Origin: Candidatus Bathyarchaeota archaeon
GTDB taxonomy: Archaea; Thermoproteota; Bathyarchaeia; Bathyarchaeales; DTEX01
NCBI GenBank assembly: GCA_003601725.1
Contig: PIYJ01000023.1
Location: forward strand, 1-13,287
Direction: 5' to 3'
DNA: 13,287 nucleotides
Positions within the stretch are counted from its first letter, which is position 1, and each line of letters opens with the position of its first letter. Below, piece by piece: positions 7,187 through 13,287 of the stretch. The translations under genes and the position numbers were made by a program. Below the pieces are notes generated by a model. That model worked only from the letters and a program-made list of their open reading frames with translations, was not told the DNA's origin and ran no database searches.

Positions 7187-7305
7187 CCTTCCATTCAGCC
7201 CCTAACCCTTTTGTTATTCTTGAAATCTTTTAATATAAGAACTTAGCTAAAGGTGCAAATCTTTTACTGTTCCCTTTTCGGAATCATGGCACCTAGCTGA
7301 GTTAA

Positions 7306-7455
7306 AGAACATCTCGTTCAGTCCATGTGTTCACAATTTTTTATTTTTTATTCGGTGTAAAATCCGGCACGACTATAGGCATAACTGTCTATACGGAGAA
7401 CGCTCAATACTATGTCGAGACTAATGTCCAGACGGGTGAGGAAGCAAGCAGCTAA
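7306..7455 (+). pseudogene. C-terminal remnant of an unidentified coding sequence
   Basis: The plus-strand frame from 7306 to the TAA at 7453-7455 is open and lacks a usable start. From 7351 its translation looks protein-like: FGVKSGTTIGITVYTENAQY followed by YVETNVQTGEEASS. The alternation of hydrophobic and polar residues suggests beta strands, as in secreted or surface domains. The opposite strand shows no comparable pattern here. The upstream 45 nt are T-rich and unlikely to be coding. I interpret it as the tail of a gene whose front has been lost, perhaps a surface-protein domain. A short 49-codon open frame can arise by chance, so confidence is low. Confidence 0.3.
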
Positions 7456-7528
7456 ATGATGTAGCAGCAAGACCCTAGGGCGAGGGGAAAGTAGCGCTCA
7501 GCCTTCGGGTTTGGGTGTTTCCTCACCC
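7434..7528. repeat. Inverted repeat with 13-bp arms enclosing a structured 69-nt core
   Basis: GGGTGAGGAA at 7434-7443 is the exact reverse complement of TTCCTCACCC at 7519-7528. The pairing extends inward through GCA (7444-7446) and TGT (7516-7518) with one G-U pair, giving a 13-bp stem. The core contains further self-complementary units: GCTA/TAGC at 7451-7465, the palindrome CCCTAGGG at 7473-7480, and AGCC-TTCG-GGTT, a UUCG-type hairpin near 7499-7510. The left arm overlaps the last codons of the coding remnant. It could be a small structured RNA, a bidirectional terminator or the relic of a mobile element. I could not match it to SRP RNA, RNase P, tRNA or C/D box RNA. Confidence 0.5.
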
Positions 7529-7542
7529 CTATCAATCCCAAT

Positions 7543-8331
7543 TTATTTTATCTTCTTCAAAAAAAGGCGTCTAGTCTTAAGTATGCATATAGGATTATGG
7601 CTGCTTTGCAGCTGCGAAGTAGATGATTCAGCCCACGAAAGCGTGAAAAGCCCGTTCGTGAGGTTGCTCGTCGAAGCCTTCACCGATCCGCTGTATTCAG
7701 CATTCACAGTTACTCCAGAAGTAGGGGCTATACTGGTTCCTTCATAATAGATGTGGCCCTTCATGGTTATCTCTGATCCCGCGCGGAAGTAGCAGCCCTG
7801 AATAACCACGTCGTCCTCGAAGGTGAATAGTTCCGCCTGGCTGAGTGAACCGCTTGCGGCAGAAACGTCATAGACAGTTGCTGAAACGTCCACGCTTCCC
7901 TCTGTGAAGCTCCATGACAATTTCAGCCGGAACGAGAGCTTATAGATGGTCGAGCTTAATTCCGTCTTTGTTGAATCAGATGCGTCAAGAGTGCATAGGC
8001 CGCTTGGATCGCTCTGCTCCGAGAAGCTATCCGTCGAGCTGTCCCATTTCAGAACGACCGTTCCGATCTGGACCGTGGCATAATCAAGGTCTGCGACTCC
8101 ATCTGCATCCTGAACTGTAACGTTAAGCAAGAAGTAACGGTCAGCGTACACTATTGAGGGCGACACTATGCTCTCTACTGAAGGCACATTATTCGATATG
8201 ACGACAAAGTTGAAGAGGGCACTTGCAGATCCAGTGCCGCTTGCTCCTCCTTCATCGTATACTGTTCCATTCACATTTCAGAGAGCTGTGAAGATCGCCT
8301 CATCTGGATCAATATTATCACTCTCAATAGG
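7543..8331 (-). pseudogene. Fragment of a large surface/secreted beta-rich protein
   Basis: The minus-strand frame is intact from 8274 down to 7543 and encodes about 240 residues rich in Ser, Thr, Val and Asp without a signal peptide. Phrases such as NVPSVESIVSPSIVYADRYF, VTVQDADGVADLDYATVQIG, SVDVSATVYDVSAASGSLSQ and GHIYYEGTSIAP..GVTVNAEY are typical of Ig-like or carboxypeptidase-regulatory-like domains in archaeal cell-surface proteins. Upstream of 8274 the same frame reads coding-like sequence (DNIDPDEAIFTAL at 8281-8331) interrupted by TGA at 8278-8280, where TGG would restore LWNVNG. Another TGA at 8332-8334 ends it. The C-terminal residues after LSWAESST look out of frame and random. 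The usual N-terminal signal and C-terminal anchor are both absent. I therefore call it a decayed internal fragment. The GTG at 8274 is not a convincing start. Confidence 0.7.
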
Positions 8332-8440
8332 TCATACAAGGCATCTTATTTTTAAACCGCGTTTTTTACCTCTTCCCTTAAAGACTTTTCATGAAAGATT
8401 ATGAACTTCATCGAAAGAATGAAAAGGGGATCTATCAAAG

Positions 8441-9916
8441 TTATCTTTTTAACTTATCGATAAGCGTCACCATGCGGTCTACAATCGTTTCTCCTATGCC
8501 GGGTTTAAGAAGCGAAGCAGTTTCGTATCCTCCTTCCTCATAAGCTTTCTCGGTAGGTATGTAGCCGATAGATCCATTAGCTTGAGTAACGATCAATACC
8601 CGTTTGGACCAAGATCTTCTCTTGATCTCTAAACCTAACTCCGTGAAGAGTTCCCCTGGGACAGCCGCTAAGATCACATCTCCCAATGCTAAGGCTTGAA
8701 GCTCACAAACTTTCTCTTGTTCTCGCATAAATTGAAAAATGGGAGATCTTCTCATCTGTTCTTTCTCAGGCGTAACTCCCAGCCACTGCTTTGGAAGAGC
8801 GATGCGTCGTCCGGCTATTCTCTTCAACAGAATGAGCTCCTCGCTTAACTTTCTAACCTCTCGGAAATTTTGCGTCTTAACGGCTTTTTCAAGATGTTTC
8901 TCCTTCTCACTGATTAACCTCTCAGCCTCTTCCGGTGCAGGGATCTCTTTGAATTGCAGTTCAAAGGTTGAATTAACGACTTGAATTCCAATGTCTGAAG
9001 GAAGAGAAGTCATATTCTTCAAAGTTTTTAGAGTGATTGAGGCTAGAGCTGTCCCTATTCTCTCTGCTTCTCGGAATGAACGTTCAGAATAGAACGGCCT
9101 TATATTTCCCGATGCTCCTTGAGTAAAGAAGACAGACGTGTTTTCAGCTTCCTCCACTAGGAGTCTTAAATATCCGGGATAATCTGCTGAAATCAGAAGG
9201 TTATCAGGCCCTAACGTTACTGGGTGACAAGAGAAATTAATGAGGATGGCGATAGGGTCATTGTTCAATGTCTCAAAGCGGAGAACTTGGAGCTCTGGAT
9301 CTATCGGTCCCTCAGGTATTCCGGGAACAGCCCGTTCTTCTATCAGTTCAGGAGGCATTCCCCATGATTTGTATTGTTCACGCACTGCATTTCTCATCTC
9401 GCTTGTTTTCATGATGAGCATGCAAGCTCCTTCAGGAGTGATCTTCCGTCTGTTGTAGCTTAGTCCCGTCACTGAGCTCTTCCCATACTTAATTTTGGCT
9501 TCTACCAGACTGTCAGATGCTTCTTCTGCGATTTCACGCATCTTGGAGCGGAGATCACGCAGCCAATCATTTATCAGGCGTTTCTGTTGTTTAATTGAAA
9601 GGCTGCTTGTGGGGTTCGGCTTAACGGCGGGACCAGAATGTGTATGGCTACATGCGATCATCACATTGCTCGGCGGCGTCCCTATGTGTTTTCCTATGAT
9701 CTCTCTGAGACGGTTCATCTCCGATCTGTTTAAGCCGATTATGTCTAGGGTGATCAGAGCCGCCCTTTTCTCTTTGTTTTCTATCAGGAGAATCTTGCCG
9801 TATAGGTCGTCATGAACTCCTTGGGAGACTTCTGTTCTTCCGCTGAAGCCTGCCATTGGGATTCCTATTGGAGGCGTAATCGGCTTGGAGGAGACGCCGA
9901 TTTTTATAGTTGACAA
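8441..9916 (-). CDS. Neutral/alkaline ceramidase-like hydrolase
   Basis: A 491-residue protein of the neutral/alkaline non-lysosomal ceramidase N-terminal family (PF04734). Characterised members are zinc enzymes that cleave the amide bond of ceramide. Visible motifs are the N-terminal ITPP..MAGFSGR (residues 13-27), ACSHTHSGP with His91 and His93 as expected zinc-site residues, NFSCHPVTLG with His231, and QGASGNIRP at 266-274, which corresponds to the family's nucleophile motif with a serine (Ser269). A late segment, AVPGELFTELGLEIKRR, is also family-typical. There is no signal peptide, so it is probably cytoplasmic, unlike many bacterial ceramidases. Many archaeal and bacterial members sit in carbohydrate clusters and their substrates are unknown. 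Ceramide itself is unlikely in an archaeon. The start is TTG at 9916 with GGTGA 6 nt upstream. It follows a Gfo/Idh/MocA gene by 92 bp, probably in one operon. Confidence 0.85.
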   Translation of the reverse strand: MSTIKIGVSSKPITPPIGIPMAGFSGRTEVSQGVHDDLYGKILLIENKEKRAALITLDIIGLNRSEMNRLREIIGKHIGTPPSNVMIACSHTHSGPAVKPNPTSSLSIKQQKRLINDWLRDLRSKMREIAEEASDSLVEAKIKYGKSSVTGLSYNRRKITPEGACMLIMKTSEMRNAVREQYKSWGMPPELIEERAVPGIPEGPIDPELQVLRFETLNNDPIAILINFSCHPVTLGPDNLLISADYPGYLRLLVEEAENTSVFFTQGASGNIRPFYSERSFREAERIGTALASITLKTLKNMTSLPSDIGIQVVNSTFELQFKEIPAPEEAERLISEKEKHLEKAVKTQNFREVRKLSEELILLKRIAGRRIALPKQWLGVTPEKEQMRRSPIFQFMREQEKVCELQALALGDVILAAVPGELFTELGLEIKRRSWSKRVLIVTQANGSIGYIPTEKAYEEGGYETASLLKPGIGETIVDRMVTLIDKLKR

Positions 9917-10001
9917 TTTGATTCACCTAATTATCTATGCCGTGCATTTATCTTTTCTTTAATCCTTTCCGTCCGAGAGCGATGCAGGGCGCAATCGGTG
10001 T

Positions 10002-11009
10002 TTACGTAATCTTAACCGGTTCGTCTCTCTCAGCTGACTCGATTATTGCGAGAAGTATATTCGTTACAGCTCGCCCGTCGTTCTCGTCGGGTTTAGGTTT
10101 AATGTCGTTCTCTAAGCAGTGAATAAAGTAATTAACAGATTCAAACCACCATCCTACGCGTTTATAGTTCAGATCTGTTGTTCCGCTTGACGGATAGGTA
10201 ACGCCGTCGGTGTAAACTTCAAGTCCCTCTTTGAACTGATCTATCTTTAAAAACCCCTTCGTTCCAATTAATTCAATTCTGTGATCTACGTTACGTGGCA
10301 GAGAATTCGGTAGTATCCAGGCGGTTTCAAAGGTAGCTGTGGCTCCATTTTCAAACTTGACGATTGCAGTCATAGTGTCGTGCGTTGTAACCCCCTTCGA
10401 ATTGAGCACCCCTTCAGTTTTAGAGGCATATGCCATTACAGCCTCAGCGTTGAACCACCATCTTATCATATCGACCATATGAGACATCAAGAACCATGTA
10501 GGTGAAGACTTGGAAGACCAGCTGAGCATCTCCAGAGGAACACTGAGGCTGTTCATCAGCTTCGCATATGCATGGATGGGGTTTCCCAACTCGTCATTCT
10601 CGATCATCTGTTTAACTCTTCTATGTTGCGGACGCATTCTATTTCCATAGTTCACCATCAGATTGCAGCCTGATTTTTCCACAGCTTTCACTATTCTATC
10701 GGCGTCTTCACGTTTCGTTGCAAGAGGTTTCTCAACTATGACGTCTAAACCCGCCTCAAGCGCAGTGATAACAGGATCTGTATGGGCAAAGTCGGGGGTC
10801 GCCACTGCAACGGCGTCTAATTCTTCCTTCTCTATCATCTTCCTGTAATCAGTGTAAAAAGCTCCAGCTTCAAACTTTTCAGCCGCCTTTTCAGCTTTTT
10901 CCCGTATAAGATCGCATACTGCAATAAGTTCCGCGTTAGGATTCTGTTGATATGCCTCTGCATGTAATGACCCCATAATTCCAGCTCCGATTACGCCTAT
11001 TCTAATCAT
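10002..11009 (-). CDS. Gfo/Idh/MocA-family NAD(P)-dependent oxidoreductase
   Basis: A 335-residue sugar or cyclitol dehydrogenase of the Gfo/Idh/MocA family. It begins MIRIGVIGAGIMGSLHAEAY, the Rossmann dinucleotide motif GAGIMG. VIVEKPLA with the conserved Glu93-Lys94-Pro95 follows, and then the C-terminal alpha/beta domain. SHMVDMIRWW gives the family's D/H pair (His177, Asp180). Family members oxidise hydroxyl groups of sugars, inositols or biliverdin, and the substrate here is not predictable. The frame extends upstream to 11081, but the ATG at 11009 matches the family N-terminus; an ATG at 11018 is the alternative. GGGG lies just upstream of both. It precedes the ceramidase-like gene on the same strand and, with the DegT aminotransferase several kilobases away, could take part in amino-sugar metabolism, which is inference. 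Confidence 0.92.
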   Translation of the reverse strand: MIRIGVIGAGIMGSLHAEAYQQNPNAELIAVCDLIREKAEKAAEKFEAGAFYTDYRKMIEKEELDAVAVATPDFAHTDPVITALEAGLDVIVEKPLATKREDADRIVKAVEKSGCNLMVNYGNRMRPQHRRVKQMIENDELGNPIHAYAKLMNSLSVPLEMLSWSSKSSPTWFLMSHMVDMIRWWFNAEAVMAYASKTEGVLNSKGVTTHDTMTAIVKFENGATATFETAWILPNSLPRNVDHRIELIGTKGFLKIDQFKEGLEVYTDGVTYPSSGTTDLNYKRVGWWFESVNYFIHCLENDIKPKPDENDGRAVTNILLAIIESAERDEPVKIT

Positions 11010-11018
11010 TATGGTCAT

Positions 11019-11382
11019 CCCCTTTTTACTCAGCCTGAGATTAAACGACGTATTAAAAGAAGGAATATATAATTTCTCCACTCATTCCACGCAGTCCATC
11101 TGTATCTCCCCCGAAGTCTTATCATACGATTTTGCATATGGATCCTCCAGACGAGCTCTTCGTGGTAGACACGTTCGGAAATCCGGTTGATCTTAACGAT
11201 CCGAACCGAGATCCCTCGTTTATGAGGGTGAGGGCACGGTGGGACTAATTTTTCTTTTGGAGGAATGATCCGAATTGGGACGCAGATATAGGAAGTGGAT
11301 GAAAGTCTGCCCGCTGATAAACCCCTCAGAATGCCTAATCCCTTGTGAAATGAAGCAGCCTCTTCAAAAAAATTAGAACAAG
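11019..11382. other. 364-bp stretch without a confident gene
   Basis: The minus strand has a 127-codon open frame (11030-11413) that overlaps the zinc-ribbon gene and the start of the dehydrogenase. Its translation is poor in recognisable structure. On the plus strand the frame 11057-11248 is open with an ATG at 11138, giving 36 residues (MDPPDELFVVDTFGNPVDLN, then ending RVRARWD) that read more like protein. Neither has a convincing ribosome-binding site. I see no tRNA, repeat or clear terminator here. It may hold a decayed gene fragment. Confidence 0.3.
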
Positions 11383-11604
11383 TTAGGGGGTATTCTGAAT
11401 TTCTATCATCCATTCTCTAAGCAGTTTATCTGGAAAGTCATCGATCATTTTCTTCATGGTTTCTTCAGTTAGCTTCGTAATCTCGTTTTTGCAGAATACA
11501 CAATAGAATTTTCCATCTGCGCTTTCCTCCGTTAGCAAGGGGGTCTTACAGTGAGGACAAATAAGCTCCCCGTTTCTGTAAATCGGGGGTTTAGGCTTCT
11601 TCAA
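11383..11604 (-). CDS. Small zinc-ribbon protein
   Basis: A 73-residue protein with one treble-clef or zinc-ribbon motif. The first knuckle is CPHC at Cys16 and Cys19, and the second is YCVFC at Cys35 and Cys38, separated by 15 residues. The C-terminal half is a charged helix (LTEETMKKMIDDFPDKLLREW). The start ATG overlaps the stop of the nucleotidyltransferase gene by 4 nt (11601-11604), so it is likely translated by coupling. Such small ribbons often mediate protein or nucleic-acid contacts. I do not know a named family for this one. Its fixed position after a nucleotidyltransferase suggests it may be a partner or regulator of it. Confidence 0.78.
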   Translation of the reverse strand: MKKPKPPIYRNGELICPHCKTPLLTEESADGKFYCVFCKNEITKLTEETMKKMIDDFPDKLLREWMIEIQNTP

Positions 11605-12365
11605 GACTCTTCAGTCCGCTCCAGCTTCCGTTTAACAGCGTCTCTATAATAGTTTAGGAGGCTTGTAAGTCTTTCTTCTTCAGCCCTCTTATTTAGATAT
11701 TGCCAGTCTAAACTGTTGAACTGTGCGCTTAGAGTTGATATTATATCCTCGAAGTCATGTGTTCCCGGCCTTCTAGTTTTAAGCTTCATTATTATGTAGT
11801 CTTCGGGGGATGGAAGCAATATCTCCTCTCCATCAAAGATGACCTTTCTGACACGTCTTAATGAGTCCTCGTCAAACTTGAATCCCGTATCGCTTGGACG
11901 AAGAATTATATCTGCCAGAGATCCCGTTTCCATATCTCTGATCTTTACCATCCCTAGATTAAGAAGATTTCTTGACTTTATTTTATCAGATTTGGGATAA
12001 ATGATGTTATATCTGCTCTTCTTCAGGATCTTTAGTAGGCCTTCAGATCCTCTCTCATCTAGGGACACCACGAAGTCAGCGTCTCGGGACAGCCTCTCCC
12101 TGCCGTAATACTGAACCGGTATGGCTCCCGCCATCACATACATTATGCCATGTTTCTTGAATTCTCTAACCAAGTCCACTGCCGTTTTTCTAGTTGACGG
12201 AGGGATCAATTCTCCTCTTCGACTATACCTATCCTTCCGATTATCTCCTTTATTGGGAGCAACATCTTTAGAAATAGATTGTCCCCATTTTAGAGGACGA
12301 GCTTTTACTCTAATCTTTCTTCTCGAATCATAAGTCTTTTGAGGCTTCTTCTTATAACTTGTCAT
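11601..12365 (-). CDS. Nucleotidyltransferase, DUF6036/AbiEii-like (Pol-beta fold)
   Basis: A 254-residue protein whose core from about residue 60 is a minimal Pol-beta-type nucleotidyltransferase. YVMAGAIPVQYYGRERLSRDADFVV (residues 76-100) contains the Ala-Gly helix, the R-x-S-R-D-x-D pattern, and acidic residues Asp95 and Asp97. ADIIL gives the third carboxylate, Asp152. LPSPEDYIIMKLKTRRPGTHDFEDI is the usual C-terminal 'P-x-E-D-x-I..K-L' and 'H-D-x-E-D-I' segment. The GGS motif is reduced to AG, as in several antitoxin or toxin nucleotidyltransferases. Relatives include AbiEii/MenT-type toxins and DUF6036 proteins. The first 55 residues are very basic (Lys/Arg-rich) and not part of the core, and may bind RNA. 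The ATG at 12365 is supported by a TTTAAAT box about 30 nt upstream, suggesting a leaderless transcript. It overlaps the zinc-ribbon gene by 4 nt. Confidence 0.8.
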   Translation of the reverse strand: MTSYKKKPQKTYDSRRKIRVKARPLKWGQSISKDVAPNKGDNRKDRYSRRGELIPPSTRKTAVDLVREFKKHGIMYVMAGAIPVQYYGRERLSRDADFVVSLDERGSEGLLKILKKSRYNIIYPKSDKIKSRNLLNLGMVKIRDMETGSLADIILRPSDTGFKFDEDSLRRVRKVIFDGEEILLPSPEDYIIMKLKTRRPGTHDFEDIISTLSAQFNSLDWQYLNKRAEEERLTSLLNYYRDAVKRKLERTEES

Positions 12366-12368
12366 TTC

Positions 12369-13202
12369 CTACCAATAAATAGGAGAAAACAGATTTAAAT
12401 CAAATTCTTCAGAGCGGAGCGGAAAGTGCCAGATCCGGATCAAGACTGGGGCTATGAGAACCTTGCTTCCGCTGCCGTCCGTCACAACCATTACACCCTC
12501 CATAGTCTGGTCTGAAACGTATGCCTTCGCATGTTGCGTCTTGCTTCGTTCCAGCCCGAAGACCCTGATCGCCTTCTTAACCTTCTCGATGTTGTAGCCG
12601 TATGGTTTTTTGGTTCAGCATCACAGTGACATACTTGACGCCGTCTTTCTCAAGTCCAAGCAGCGTCTGATAATCGAGCTCTCTTATGACCAGTGTCCTG
12701 CCACAACACCTGCCTCTTCAATGACTTCTTCGGCGTCTTTTCTGAATGAACTGATCGAGTCTGACCAACAAACGCCACGGAGCGGTCGGGACTCATGATA
12801 AGCCCGTCTTCCACATATTTCTCGCCTGGCTCTTTCTTGCCCCAGAAGATCCGAAGTTTGCTTCTGGATCAACCCTTCAGGGAGCTGTCCTTTGCGGCTT
12901 AGGAGCTGCTGATGGCTGAGGAGGCAGGTTGGGGCTAGCTTGTAGGCCAGTATATAGATTTCCTCGTCACCCCATCTTATGGCGGGTTGCTTCTGAACCA
13001 TATATCCCTCACTTTCAAGCTCGCGGGCTTCTCTTTCCGCCTGGCTTGAAAAGTAGAGACTCTCATCGACATCCCATCCCTTGCTCCTCAACTCCCTTAT
13101 GAGCTGGGATGTCCTCGTGAGTCCCTGCTCCCAGATGTTTCTGAACTGAAGGTGCATCCGTCTAACATCATATTCCCGATGTCCCCTACTCTTGTAACTC
13201 AA
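12369..13202 (-). pseudogene. Unidentified gene broken by about five frameshifts
   Basis: A minus-strand gene starts at TTG (13200-13202) after a strong GGAGGAGG ribosome-binding site. About 90 coherent residues follow (MSYKSRGHREYDVRR, then GYMVQKQPAIRWGDEEIYIL). Protein-like sequence then jumps frames: a proline-rich linker NLPPQPSAAPKPQRTAP (about 12930-12880), then RIFWGKKEPGEKYVEDGLIM (about 12850-12790), then SFRKDAEEVIEEAG near 12750-12710, then LVIRELDYQTLLGLEKDGVK (about 12705-12645), and finally PYGYNIEKVKKAIRVFGLER and DQTMEGVMVVTDGSG down to a TAG at 12369-12371. The last shift falls on a six-base homopolymer at 12606-12611. Removing one base there joins MLNQK to PYGYN. I do not recognise the protein. 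It is either a decayed gene or one damaged by sequencing indels. Confidence 0.7.
12393..12400 (-). promoter_or_regulatory. TATA-like box of the nucleotidyltransferase unit
   Basis: The minus strand reads ATTTAAAT centred about 31 nt before the ATG at 12365, the spacing expected for a nearly leaderless archaeal transcript. No well-spaced ribosome-binding site is present: the GGTAGG just before the ATG is too close. This supports the long form of the nucleotidyltransferase. Confidence 0.45.
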
Positions 13203-13215
13203 CCTTCCTCCTCCT

Positions 13216-13287
13216 TTACGTAGGTGCTATAAGATCAACAAGTTTCTTGGGAAGCTTGTTCATCTGACCTGTGCTGACAGCGAAGGT
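13216..13287 (-). CDS. C-terminal end of an unidentified protein (cut by window edge)
   Basis: The minus strand is open from the window edge to TAA at 13216-13218 and encodes 23 residues, TFAVSTGQMNKLPKKLVDLI followed by APT. It ends 13 nt before the TTG of the frameshifted gene, with that gene's ribosome-binding site in between, so the two were probably one operon. Family cannot be told from so few residues. Confidence 0.55.
   Translation of the reverse strand, partial: TFAVSTGQMNKLPKKLVDLIAPT

Larger units (their letters stand above)
7187..7542. other. Gene-poor stretch with coding remnant and inverted repeat
   Basis: This 356-bp stretch has no intact gene. It contains the promoter side of the cyclophilin-like gene (about 7190-7245), a plus-strand coding remnant ending at 7455, and a strong inverted repeat with internal palindromes at 7434-7528. 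It adjoins a broken surface-protein fragment on the minus strand. Together these suggest a rearrangement scar. Confidence 0.55.

Noticed and set aside
7434..7528. Signal recognition particle RNA or RNase P RNA
   Set aside because: GAGGAAGCAAGCAGC looked like SRP helix 8, but the matching 5' strand, the tetraloop context and the long helix 5 are not found; RNase P signature segments are also absent.
7511..7747. Plus-strand frame opposite the surface-protein fragment
   Set aside because: Its translation looks random, whereas the minus strand gives a clear extracellular beta-rich protein.
11030..11413. 127-codon minus-strand frame
   Set aside because: It overlaps the zinc-ribbon gene and the 5' region of the dehydrogenase, has no clear ribosome-binding site, and shows no recognisable domain.
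12604..12613. Programmed frameshift at the six-base homopolymer
   Set aside because: The gene carries about four other frame breaks not on slippery sites, so decay or sequencing error is a simpler explanation.

Overview
The window looks like a chromosomal piece of a Thermoproteota-type archaeon, and Bathyarchaeia-like lineages fit best. The evidence is an intact ribosomal protein S25e gene (a eukaryote/TACK-type protein lacking in bacteria and most Euryarchaeota), an archaeal cyclophilin-like protein of the DUF369/COG2164 type, A/T-rich TATA-like boxes, GGTG/GAGG ribosome-binding sites, T-tract ends, and frequent TTG starts. No rRNA, tRNA, CRISPR array or complete insertion sequence was recognised.

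Layout. At 1-1995 the start of a cyclophilin-like gene (minus strand, cut by the window edge) faces away from an LDH-like malate dehydrogenase, which is followed by a creatininase-family amidohydrolase. At 2027-4910 lies a minus-strand run of a DegT-type PLP aminotransferase followed by two overlapping amidohydrolase-2 genes. One of these two keeps all metal ligands and the other has lost most of them. At 5069-7186 are S25e, two conserved-looking genes of unknown function, and a complete cyclophilin-like gene convergent with the second of them. At 7187-8440 is a gene-poor scar. It holds a plus-strand C-terminal coding remnant, a strong 13-bp inverted repeat enclosing a structured 95-nt segment, and a truncated, nonsense-mutated fragment of a large extracellular beta-rich surface protein. 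At 8441-11009 a minus-strand pair encodes a Gfo/Idh/MocA dehydrogenase and a neutral/alkaline-ceramidase-like hydrolase. At 11383-12365 a two-gene unit encodes a DUF6036/AbiEii-like nucleotidyltransferase overlapping by 4 nt with a small zinc-ribbon protein. At 12369-13287 is an unrecognised gene broken by about five frameshifts, preceded by the C-terminus of another unidentified gene.

How the genes may work together. DegT aminotransferase, Gfo/Idh/MocA oxidoreductase, amidohydrolases, creatininase-family enzyme and ceramidase-like hydrolase form an accessory-metabolism neighbourhood suggestive of amino-sugar, amide or lipid-conjugate turnover. No substrate can be fixed from sequence. S25e and the two unknown genes beside it look like a more conserved core block. 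The right end, with its nucleotidyltransferase unit and broken genes, looks like mobile or defence-type accessory DNA. The most interesting items are the active/inactive amidohydrolase pair, the nucleotidyltransferase plus zinc-ribbon unit, the RNase-HII-like motif in the unknown protein at 5564-6145, and the inverted-repeat element in the 7.4-7.5 kb scar. I do not see a clearly complete new system; the candidates are stated with their limits.
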